Source of the DNA: Calocera cornea HHB12733
Lineage: Eukaryota; Basidiomycota; Dacrymycetes; Dacrymycetales; Dacrymycetaceae
Length of the DNA stretch: 64,000 bases
Assembly: GCA_001632435.1 (NCBI GenBank)
Contig: KV423943.1
Location: 166,238-230,237 of the forward strand
Direction: 5' to 3'
Each line of letters starts with the position of its first letter. The stretch's first letter is position 1. Shown here piece by piece: positions 21,753 to 31,304 of the stretch. A program made the position numbers and the translations under genes. The notes beneath the pieces were generated by a model. It made no database searches and was not told the DNA's origin. It saw nothing but the letters and a program-made list of their open reading frames with translations.

Positions 21753-22770
21753 GTTATATTTTGATATTATATGCGTCGAGTGTTGGGAATGCGAAGATCG
21801 GGGGAAAACGTGGCGAATGATGCGTTGATTGTTGACAGCTGGGAGCCGGGATGGTCGTTAAAGGTCAGAATTAGCTAGTCGAGTTGAAGGTCGTAAACGA
21901 AGATTGAAGCGGACAAGGTATAGTGGGTGGTCGTTGAAGAGCAAGTCGTGGGGGTGATGACCATGCGACTCACCGGCCGCAGCAACCAGGAGGTCGACGC
22001 GTGCGAGCGAAGCAAATTACGGATTTGCCTCCGCGTTTTTGCCCCTGCACAGGACGCGCTCCACAACGTAAACACCTGACCCACACGTGACTGTGCGCTT
22101 GGCCGCGATAAGCGTCCGCAAGGGTGGGTGACCTCACGCACCTTCTCGCTCCTTCTCACCCTTCTCCGCTTTCCATTCCGAGGCACAGTCAAGACGACAA
22201 GGAACCGTGTCTCCGATCGTTGCCACGGGCCCCGCTCTCCCACATCTCGTAGCCAGTGTTGCCATGACGTGTCATCGTAGTCTGCAAATGCTGTCCACAA
22301 ACAGTCAACACATGTTTGTTTACGTTCTACGCTTTGCGAGTCACTCCGCAGCACGCAGTGACTCGGTCAACCCTCCGCACTGAGATGGGCGGTCAGAGCT
22401 GGGACTTCCCGCTTGCTCGGACGTGCACAAACACAGAAACAGCAGTCAGCAATGGGCAGTTTAGGCTGTCCTACACATCTAGTACATGCTATGCACTAAC
22501 CGAGACACTTGCATCTCGGTTCTCCTCTAAACGCTCACCCTCTTGAAAGTCATACGCAGAACACATAGCCCGATTGACGATCCCACTCATCGGCGGACAT
22601 GAGGACTATTATCCCCACTAACTAAAACGCTTGTAATTTTGTACCCAAAGTCACACGAGCCCTGTTCGGCTCCGGTCCAGGGTCCCGCCTCCGCATATGA
22701 AATTTTGGGTGCAAGGGTCCGATAATAATCTGTCCTCTTCATTCTCCTGTATCAAAATCAACATCTCACC
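21753..22770. other. Divergent promoter region of wee1 and the LYAR-type gene
   Basis: 1018 bp between two divergently transcribed starts. Stretches are AT-rich (for example TTATATTTTGATATTATATG just upstream of wee1). No coding frame is convincing; a 159-codon minus-strand frame at 21875-22354 has no recognisable motif. Confidence 0.6.
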
Positions 22771-23997
22771 ATGGTCAGCTTCCAGTAAGCCAGGCCCATC
22801 CTCGTCGACGTGTGGAGATGCTCATGGTGTCATAGATGCGACAGCTGCGGCGATACGATCAAGAAGCCGAAGCTTGACCAGCACTATTCGCGCTGTGGGA
22901 GCTCGGTAACGTGCCTAGATTGCTCGACGACGTTCTACGGCCCTGCAGAGTGGAAGTGCGTTGTGTCCCTTTCCCCTCCCTTTCCCTTACTAATAGTGTG
23001 CCGTGTGCAGGGGTCACACATCCTGCATAACCGAAGCGGAGAAATATCAAAAGGCGTTGTACAAAGGCCCCAAATCCGCCGGCGGTGGGCAGCAAGGCGG
23101 GCAGAACGGCCGCCCGCAACAACAATGGCAGCAGCAGCAGCGATTTGGGAGCAACAACGGGAGGGGAGGGTATGGTGGACGGCAGCAGCAGCAGCAGAGA
23201 CAGCAGGGGACGGGCGCGAATACCACCCCGCTTGGGACGCCGCAGAGGATGTCGCCTGTGTCGCCGATGCCTGTTGAGGAGGTGGTCGAGGAGAGTTCTG
23301 CACCGTCTGTTCCTGTGAAGAATGTGGAGGAGAGCCACGCGAATGGGAATGGCGTGAAGGCGGCGAAGAAGGAGAAGAAGGAGAAGGCTAAGAAGGAGAA
23401 GAGTGTTGAGCATGTCGTGTCGAATGGTGCAGTTGGTATGTCAGGCCCATTCCAGATCACATATATCTATCTTATGCTATCATAACAGACGCTACCAAGC
23501 CCCAAAAAGAGAAGAAGAAGAAATATTCTGTTGCGGCACCCGCTCCTGTCCCCGTCCCTGTCCCTGTCCCTGCAGCAGCGGACGCTGCACCCGAAAAGCC
23601 GAGCAAGAAACGCAAAGAGCGACCTGATGAGGCGGCTCCTGTGGGTGAGGAGGGCAGCAAGAAGAAGCGGAAGAAGGAGCGGGTCGAGGCGGGAGTCGTC
23701 CCTCCTGAGGCTCCTGTCGCAGAGCCGGCGGTGGTGGGAGAGAAGAAGGCTAAGAAGAAGACGAATGATGCGGTCGATGCTGTTGCAGAGGTTGCGGCTG
23801 CGTCGAAGGAGTCTCTTGCAGAGAAGGCTAATGGGGAGCTGAAGAAGAAGAAAAAGAAGAGCAAGGATGCGGATGGGCCTTCCGAGACTGTCCCAGCACC
23901 CGCCGAGCCAGTAAAGGAGAAGAAGCGTAAGCACGGCGGCGACGCTGCGGCCGAGGGCAAGAAAAAGAAGAAGAGCAAAGTCGCGCCGACTTCATAG
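22771..23997 (+). CDS. LYAR-type C2HC zinc-finger nucleolar protein
   Basis: Four exons: 22771-22784, 22836-22955, 23011-23435 and 23489-23997 (1068 nt, 355 residues). The first exon is just 14 nt (MVSF plus two bases). The N-terminus, MVSFQCDSCGDTIKKPKLDQ then HYSRC, followed by SVTCLDCSTTFYGPAEWKGH and TSCITEAEKYQKALYKGP, is the two-finger LYAR module: C-x2-C...H-x3-C, then C-x2-C...H-x3-C. Yeast and animal members are nucleolar and tied to ribosome biogenesis. The middle is Gln/Gly-rich; the C-terminal half is strongly Lys-rich (many KKKRKK runs), a nucleolar-type basic tail. A (PV)n run coded by CCCGTC/CCTGTC repeats lies near 23547-23570. Confidence 0.88.
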
Positions 23998-24169
23998 ACT
24001 GCTTGCCCCGTACTCTTGACGATTTCTTCTACATGACGTTCCATTTGGTTTGAGGTATCACAGTCATCCATGGTCATATACTGCTACATCATAATCGCTG
24101 GGATTTCCAGCGCTCTCATGAATCATATACCCATCACCTCTAATCCGCGGTGTGCCGATCTATAACCGC

Positions 24170-25693
24170 TCAGAAAGCGGTGGTCGAGTCGACTTCGATG
24201 GTGGGGACGATACTGGCGATGAACTTGAGGAAGACGACGAGATAGTAGTCCACCCTCATGCCGTCGGCTTCATCTGAAGCAGGTGTCTCGGTTCCCGTAC
24301 TCGGCGACTCGCTGCCCGACCCGCCCGTCACCTTGCGCACCATGCCACCCAACCACTTCTTGCCGCCTGACTTGGCATCCTTGCTCTCTTTCGCGCTCGC
24401 AATTCCCAGCCGCTTCTGCTCCTCTGCAATGCCCGCATTCATCCGCTCGATGACCTTCTTCATCACGCTCGCGTGTTTACATGGATGGACGGAAGCGGCC
24501 GTCAGAGTCGTGCTGTGAGGGAAGGGCTCGATGGTGACCGTCTTGAAAGCATGCTCGGCGGAGACGTCTTGGAAGACTTGAGATGGGGTAAGGGGATTAC
24601 CGGACTGTTGCGTGTTAGCACATATGCCCTTGTCTCATGCACTGTGCTCACCTCGTCATATCCTAATAGCCAGATTCTCGGGGTCTGGTAGTACTTGTCA
24701 TACGTAATCATGACATCGTACGTTCGGACCTGTAGCAGGTTGCCCTTCGCAACCTCAATGGGTCTAGTCATCTGTCAGCATTCATACCCCGTCATCCAAA
24801 GTTTGAGACGTACTCGGCCTCAGTCGCAGCAGGCTTCTCCGGAACAGCAGCAGCCTCATCCTCTGGCTCCTCCATCCCCTCGTCTTCCATATCCGGAATA
24901 TCATCGATATCTGGGATCTCGTCCGCGGACGGTATCGGATGGGCGTCCAATGCTCCACGCTCGTCCAGAGACATATTGTTCAGACCAGTCGTGATCGAAG
25001 ATGTTGTTTGAGAGGGACCATCGAGATCCGGAATGTCGGTAATATCGGCAACTGCGTGCCCCTCCGCCTCAGTCCGCCCAGCATGCGTCTGCACCCAGTC
25101 TTCGTCCTTATCGCTACCCGGCCCTTCGGCAAAGGACAGCAGCTTCTCAGAGTCCTCTTGTTCGTCGGTATATGCGAGTGTTGTGGCACGTCGTAGACAT
25201 GGCACTGGCGAGGATGCATGAGATAACAGCCCGAATAGGAGTCGTGACAAGGGCCCACCGTTACGAGTCATCAGGAACTGCTTGTCCTTGGGCAGGAAGT
25301 CTCGCACTCGGGTACCATCGCCTTTCTCCCTGAATATTGGCGTCAAGACCTGTATACAGATTCCACGTGAAAAGACGAACCATGTCCATACAGGGAACTT
25401 GTATGTTAGGAAGTCACCCGCAGCGACAAACTCCTCTGGAGAGGGGTTCAGCATACACGTTTCTTCCACATCTCGCTGTTACGAACCTGGCGTGATCCGC
25501 CCATGTTCCTTGAATTTACTCTCTCGCAGTACCTGATAGTCAGAGGTCAATGCGTTGTCTATGATTGGCAAGCGCTTCAGCGCTTACGGGACTGAGGTAA
25601 TCTCGGACCGCCCAGAACTGAGTCTAATGAGCCCCTGATTAGCGCCATCTGGATGGGATCGATGCAGGCTGCACGTACTTGTACTGCGTGCAT
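24170..25693 (-). CDS. ATG3: Autophagy E2-like conjugating enzyme ATG3
   Basis: Transfers the ubiquitin-like protein ATG8 from ATG7 to phosphatidylethanolamine during autophagosome formation. The start is ATG 25693 ([35 protein letters not shown] across two introns). Family segments in order: [61 protein letters not shown], an acidic flexible insert rich in IPD/DIPDME, then [20 protein letters not shown]. The catalytic Cys lies in [14 protein letters not shown], just left of base 24484 on the plus strand. The end is [20 protein letters not shown], the family-typical C-terminus. An extra Ser/Gly/Thr-rich insert follows [12 protein letters not shown], as in other basidiomycete copies. Several introns of about 50-60 bp interrupt it. 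Confidence 0.96.
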
Positions 25694-26254
25694 GATGATC
25701 GATCAGGAGTCTAGTCGTGTATGTCGCGAGGTCAGTAAGAGATGAAGGTCAAGAGGCAAGGTGCGACGGGCTCACAACAGTCGCGGTGGACGGTGACGAC
25801 GTCGGTCCGATACGGGAGCGGATGATGGCGGCGGCACTGCAGGCAGGGACGCGCCCTCCTTGTGTGGGCTGCGTGGTAACCGCGCCCCCTGTGTTGCAGC
25901 AACCATCAAACCGCGCTTTTGTTCTGCTTTTGGCAGCTGGACGGGTGACTGTGACCTTCTGCGGGTGTGACTCTTCCAAACGTCACATCATTCTGGTGTT
26001 CATTAATGAACTTAGACCAACACCCTATCCACGCAGGTGCGCAACGGGAACACATGTAATTCGCCGTCGGCCACATGGCATCGACTTCCTAAGCTCAACT
26101 GGCAGTTGCTAGCTTTGTGACACGTCCCAGACGCGTCCTGCATCTGCATATCCTCATATTTACCACTGGCTTTCACATCCACTGTCTTTCCGTCTCCTTT
26201 GCTGGTATTATCTACAGATGATTCTGGTATACAACACATCCTGGTCCCTTGCGG
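25694..26254. other. Intergenic region upstream of ATG3
   Basis: 561 bp between the ATG3 start and the stop of the next minus-strand gene. Open frames here are short and show no motif. I see nothing else. Confidence 0.5.
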
Positions 26255-27429
26255 CTAGGAATAAACGCTGTCGACCAGCGCAGCTGGGCCGTGCGGACGT
26301 TGGGAATGCTGAGAATGCTGAGAATGCGGGGATGAGGTGCGTGCTGCGTCCGATAGCGACAGGCGCTCGAGCGTCATGGGGTCTCGGTCCGGATCTATGG
26401 CGGGATTCCGGCCTGGTGTTATCTGCGAGCTTGCTGGCGAATCGGCGCGAGTGGATGATGGGCCAGAGTCGGGGGTGAGGCGGCGCTCAACTGGGAATCT
26501 CCACTCGAAGCTCCTGGGTTGGCTGTCCGGCGTCCCACTCCGCTCTGGTGTACCGGCAAGTGAGGGAGATGCCTCTCTCTCTGGTGTACCTGGCCGTGAG
26601 AACGCGGCCCGTTGTTCTGGTGTTAGCCATCTGCGCAGTGGTGCTCCCCACTGAGGGCTGCCTCCTCTCTCTGGCGTCGTGCCGCGTTCTGGTGTCCCTC
26701 TTCTTGATCCAGAGCCAAGCGATCTGGATGAATACGCCGGAGAGTAACGTTCGGGGGTCATGCCGCGATCTGGCGTCAGACCAGGAACGTTCTCCAGCAT
26801 CATGGAAGGGTCCGGTCGACGATCAGTATTTGCCTGTACAGTTATGTCAGCTCGCCGAATCAACGATCAAGGACGAAGTGTTTCACCTCCACGGCGCCCA
26901 TGAAGAAGGCGAGATAGAGTGCGAAGAGTTCTCCCCAGCTCTCGTCATCGAACAGCACATCCTTGCGTGCTTCGTAGACGGAGACAAAGACTTCGTGGAA
27001 AATTGCATATTTGACGTCTGATCGTCGCATGTGCCAGTCGTTGATGTGGTCGTCTGCGATGGGTAAGCGATCGGATGACGTAACGCGGAAAACCTTGTTA
27101 CCCTCCGTGTTGGCGCACAACATCGCGCAGAACTCCTGCAGGACATCTTCGTGCAGCGCATCCTGCCTGTCGTTCACTTCATCGCTCTGGTCAGGATTGA
27201 ACCATCGCTCAGGGCGATTGTTCTCTTCTGCTCTGCGAGCGTCGGCGAGGTACTGAGCTACCTCGTCCATTGGCTAAAGGTAAACAATGTTGGCAAAGCG
27301 CTTGTCGGGGCTACAGGAACGATATCATACCTCAAGGCCAGAATGCGATGAAGCATCTTCGCGGATGTTGTCAGTCAAGAATGAGGAGCGAGAGCCGCCC
27401 GGGGAGGACATGGGCGATATGTCGGACAT
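26255..27429 (-). CDS. Unknown protein: helical N-terminal domain plus TPER-repeat tail
   Basis: Not recognised. Start ATG 27429 gives MSDISPMSSPGGSRSSF; a ~60 bp intron follows GLE, and exon 2 begins PMDEVAQYLADARRAEE. A second intron near 26840-26890, most simply with donor GAG|GTGAAA and acceptor ACAG|GCAAAT, keeps frame into the tail. The middle (about 140 residues) looks globular and helical, with EVNDRQDALHEDVLQEFCAM, DDHINDWHMRRSDVKYAIFH and ELFALYLAFFMGAVE. The tail has repeated TPER/TPD/SP units (GTPERGTTPERGGSPQW, LTPEQR, GTPERSGTPDS) and a 9-nt repeat coding SQH three times near 26304-26330. The TP/SP sites could be CDK or MAPK targets; that is inference. Confidence 0.6.
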
Positions 27430-27887
27430 TGCGTGAGGGGTCGTTTGCGGTCGTGATTTGCCAAGTTACAAAAGTGCGGAATCCGAAGAGCCAGAGAGAT
27501 AGGGATACAGGGCGAGATAATCGAACAAAGCTGATCAGTTAACCATCTTCTTTCATGCCGCTCCTATCGAGTGCAGAACCGATGATGGCTGTGAAGGCAG
27601 GTCTGCGTGCATACCAGCATTTGAAAAAGAAGAATGGCAGGCTCTGCAACACGTTGCGTTTGTGATGGGCCCGGGTACATTCGTTACATAAGGGTGACCC
27701 TGATTATTATCATATGCACAGCCCGCTTATATGATCTCATCTCATGCCAGTCCCGGTGGCGCGGGTCCACCTTTCGCACACCCTTCCAAAATCGACCTTC
27801 TTCTTCGTGCTCATCCCTTACGTCCGCACACGCGTCTCCCAAACAGCCTCCAGCTTGTTTCGTCCTTAATATTATCAATACTCAACA
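27430..27887. other. Divergent promoter region of two unknown genes
   Basis: 458 bp between starts at 27429 (-) and 27888 (+). The sequence before the plus-strand start is AT-richer (AATATTATCAATACTCAACA) as expected near a fungal transcription start. No coding content. Confidence 0.55.
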
Positions 27888-28552
27888 ATGTCCTCCAGGC
27901 AGACCTCCTTCGGTGTGGTAAGCTGATCGTGTCCTCTACGACGTCGCGAACAGCTTGATTGTTTAGGTGACCCTAGTCCCCTCCAGCGCGAGCGAGCGTA
28001 CCCGTCAGATCCTGGTCATGATCGAGGATTATCTCCGCAACGCAGGTGAGCGCTCTTTTCGCGTTGAGGAGAACCTCCGGGCTCCTCTGATCACGTTGTC
28101 CGCTTGTACTCAGATGATGCTGTTTGCCATCAGTTCAGAGCCATGCCCGAGGCGGACCGCATTCGCGCGCTTATCGCCATCAACGGCGAAGCTGCCAAGA
28201 TCGAGGGAATGGTCGATAGCCGTGCAAAGGGCGACAAGCAGGCGCCCGTCGAGAAGATGTTTGGCGTCTACAGGACGTTCCTCCCCCAGTGGATCAAGGT
28301 AAGCGACAAGTCTCTCGAACTGAGACTATATGCATTGATTCGTAGTGATTCTTGGTTCTTGCATAGAAAGGTGCCTCCAAGCCCGCCGCTCCATACCAGA
28401 CGTTCTCCCGCGGCAGCGCCATGCCAGCTGCCCAGCCCAAGCGCAGGGCTGAAACTGATATGCGTCAGTCCCTGCTTCGTGCGCAAATGAGCAGGGCTGG
28501 TGGTAATTACGGTCCTGTTCCGCAGGCTGTCCGCGCCACCGGCAGCGCATGA
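27888..28552 (+). CDS. Unknown 159-residue protein, four exons
   Basis: Not recognised. Exons 27888-27917, 27967-28045, 28114-28298 and 28367-28552 total 480 nt in frame, all with GT-AG borders. The protein starts MSSRQTSFGVVTLVPSSASE. Then follows a helical part (RTRQILVMIEDYLRNADDAV, FRAMPEADRIRALIAINGEA, EGMVDSRAKGDKQAPVEKMF), and then GVYRTFLPQWIKK before a basic, Pro/Gln-containing tail ending VRATGSA. The four short exons with clean borders and an even, charged-helix composition make it a real gene. There is no signal peptide, membrane segment or catalytic motif. It is divergent from the unknown gene to its left. Confidence 0.65.
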
Positions 28553-30443
28553 GTCAACCCCGAACCGAATCTTCCGGGCGCTTCGACCGCACGCCCTCCA
28601 GTTCCGCTCCTATCACGATCGTCCACCTCTGTATTCTGTCACGAGTCCTCGATATCTATTTTGGCGACACGGAGCAACCGACTGGTGGATCCGCGAGCCT
28701 CGACCACTTCTCCAGAAACTGTCGAACCTATGCTCCGAGTTTTCTTTTGTTCATCACGAATGAAATGCGGTCGATTATACCTGTACTTTGCTCATTTCTT
28801 TGTCGGCTCTTGTCTATGCCGTCATTGGGCCCCGTCCATGCCTTCTAGAGAACCCTCGAGTCACTGCCACCCGTAAGGTAATTTCCGGAAGGTCCAGATT
28901 GCGGCGATACTGAGGCGACCAAACGGTATTCTGAGACTCCGGTATCTGATATCGGCTCGCGTCCCTTATGTATCCAAATTTCTCGACTCGGACGGCATTT
29001 CCAGTGCCGTGCCCTGGATTTTTGTCTTTCAGGGATGTGTTTTATCTGCCCGAGATGCCGGACTTGAATGTATGCCCGATTTGAAGACTTCCCCACAACA
29101 TGCAGGCTACAACGTGGAGCGCCCGAACACGTCGGAACCGAAGAGCTTTTCTCGGTAAACACCGAACCGAAGAGTGCTATTACCGACCGGTTACGCCGCC
29201 CTCCACCTCGGATCACACGTTGTCGCCGTTCAAGCCGTATCTGACCGAGCAGACGGCGCCGTCAAAGCGCATGCTTCTCATTATTTCATGTAGCCGTGCG
29301 CTGGGAAGCTCCACTCCCAAAGGAGCGTCAGCGAGAAGCTATCGGACCCTGACCATGACTGCAAGTCGAATTGCGAAAAAAGGCCCCGCGTGGAGGCCCG
29401 CAGCGCCATTGGCGTGGACTCTCCACTCACACGTCCGGGCGGACGGCGGTTTCCGCACCGGCGAGTCCGCGGTGCTCCGCCTAGCGATATTTCTGTCGAA
29501 CGGTGGCGAGAGCATCGGAAGACGTTTTAGGCGGGTCCAACAAGTCTTCCGCAATATCAAGCGACCGGCTGACATTATAGCTAACGCTCATCATTCCGTC
29601 AGCTTATCGCTCCCGCTCTCGCCACGCCCTCCAAGCGCCCACGGGTGCACATTCTCAGCAAAGCATTCCCCCACAGGCCTCCAAACCATGGCTGGGCCCT
29701 TACAGGCAATGCCGGCTGACTCATCCGAAGCGTGCCGCCTGTCATCCGCTGTGGGCTCGGCTGACCGAGGTGCCCAGGGTGCTGATCCGTGGAGACAACA
29801 ACGGATGGGAGCGCCCTTCCCAACAGCGCAAGAACACGGAAAACCACGTCGTGCCCCACACATCCCACACCCACACGCTGACAAAGCCGGTTTGGCTCGC
29901 CCGGACAGATCATCAGACGAGATTCGCACGGGCTGCGTGTTGGTACTGTAACGCCGAGGAGAGGGCCCGAGGCCGAGCGATGTGAATGCTGCTGCGCTGG
30001 GGGCTGACAAATCCTTATTACGGTCAGGGCAGGCGCGGCGGGTCGCCTGATTCTCGAAGTACAGCGCCCATGGCTGTGGACCCTTATTGAGTTATGCCCC
30101 ACGATGTGGGGCTGGAGGGGGCTGCTCGAGAGTCGAGGCGGGCCAGCGAGCGGCCGAGGTAGACAGGGTCGCGAAAGAATAAGATTACAATTAGATGCCA
30201 GCGCGGCGGGCCTACAAGAGCGAGAAACTAGGTGATAAAGGGCACAGGGACGTCGGGGGTTGTCGGGACGGTACGAGAGAGAGCAGGAGGGAAAGAGCAA
30301 GAGGTGTCGCAGTGTAGATTGCGCGCCGGGGGCTGCGGGGTGCGCGAAGGATGGCCCGCACGGGGAAGAGAAGAGAGCGATCCAGAGGGGGAAATGCGAG
30401 CTGCAGCGCAGGCGGACGTGCGCCTGCGCCGCCACGGCCCGTC
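28553..30443. other. Intergenic region with no supportable gene
   Basis: 1.9 kb between a plus-strand stop and the stop of the minus-strand bZIP gene. A 283-codon frame at 29100-29951 (+) and a 139-codon frame at 29591-30010 (-) overlap each other. Neither has an identifiable motif or convincing composition. I see no repeat or RNA gene. Confidence 0.5.
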
Positions 30444-31144
30444 TCATGAGTCCGTGACCTGCTCCGCAACCTCCTCGTCGCTCGCCTTGCTTGCCCGGCC
30501 CTCGCTCCGCACGTCGCTGACGGGCTGCTGGGGGGCCGTCCGCCCGCTGTGTGCATGTGCCGCCGGCTCGGTCCCGTTCACTTTCGGATCCCTCGGCGGG
30601 CTCGTCTTGCCCGGTGCGGAGTGCGAGTTGACGGCGGAGGTGGCGGCCTGCAGCGCTGACCGCAGAGCGGCGTTCTCGCTCCGCAGCTGCTCGACCATCG
30701 CCCGCGCCTCCTCGTACCGCCTGTTGGCAGCGTCCGCAGAGGCGAGTGCGGCGTCGAGAAGCTGTGAGCGGGACTCGAGCTGCTTGACGTGCCTGTCCAG
30801 CTATCAGCCGACGCCAGGCAGGCAAACGGCAGGATAGACTCACTGCTCCCTCCGTTCCCTAAAAGCGCGCTGGGCCTTCCGGTTCTGCTCCGCGCGCTTG
30901 CTGGTGCTGAGCACCCTCCCGGGGCCACCGCCCGCCTCGGGGCTCTGCTCGTCCGAGTGGCCCTGGGAGATGTTCTGCGGCGGGGGTGGCTGGTGGGCGA
31001 GGCCGGTTGGGTAGGGCTGGTAGCGTGGTGATCCGAGTGGCCCGCCGACGGTGACTGGCCCGTGTGGGCCGACCATCTTCTCGGGTGGCCGTGGGTACTC
31101 TGTTGCATACATGGAGGGCTGGTGCTGGTGCTGGGGGGGTTGAG

Positions 31145-31180
<36 letters not shown>

Positions 31181-31304
31181 GGTGGGGGTCTATCGCGGGA
31201 TTGACGTGGTGGGGCTGTGGGTAGGGGAGGGGCTGTGGGTAGTGGTGGTGGTTGTGTGGAGAGAGGTGGGCGGGGAGGGGAGGGGGGTGGGAAGGCGCGG
31301 ACAT
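30444..31304 (-). CDS. bZIP transcription factor, YAP-like basic region
   Basis: Two exons: 30844-31304 and 30444-30792 (810 nt, 269 residues). The acceptor CTGGACAG|GCACG is preferred over the nearer ATAG|CTGG because only the former keeps the zipper in frame. The first ~110 residues are His/Pro/Gln-rich with an 11-Gln run. The basic region is STSKRAEQNRKAQRAFRERR with the bZIP N-x2-A-x2-A-F-R pattern, close to fungal YAP/PAP1 factors (Q-N-R-x-A-Q-R-A-F-R). The zipper follows: QHVKQLESRSQLLDAALASA, ANRRYEEARAMVEQL, RSENAALRSAL. The C-terminal part is low complexity and has no cysteine-rich redox domain of PAP1 type, so a stress-redox role is not shown. Confidence 0.9.
31149..31181. repeat. 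CAG/CTG trinucleotide run coding poly-Gln in the bZIP gene
   Basis: About eleven uninterrupted TGC units on the plus strand, read as glutamines on the minus strand in the N-terminal part of the bZIP protein. Such runs are length-variable. Confidence 0.9.

Noticed and set aside
29100..29951. 283-codon plus-strand frame
   Set aside because: No recognisable domain, overlapping minus-strand frames, and no exon neighbours.
29599..30843. 414-codon minus-strand frame
   Set aside because: Runs through the second bZIP exon in the wrong frame; the zipper lies in the other frame.
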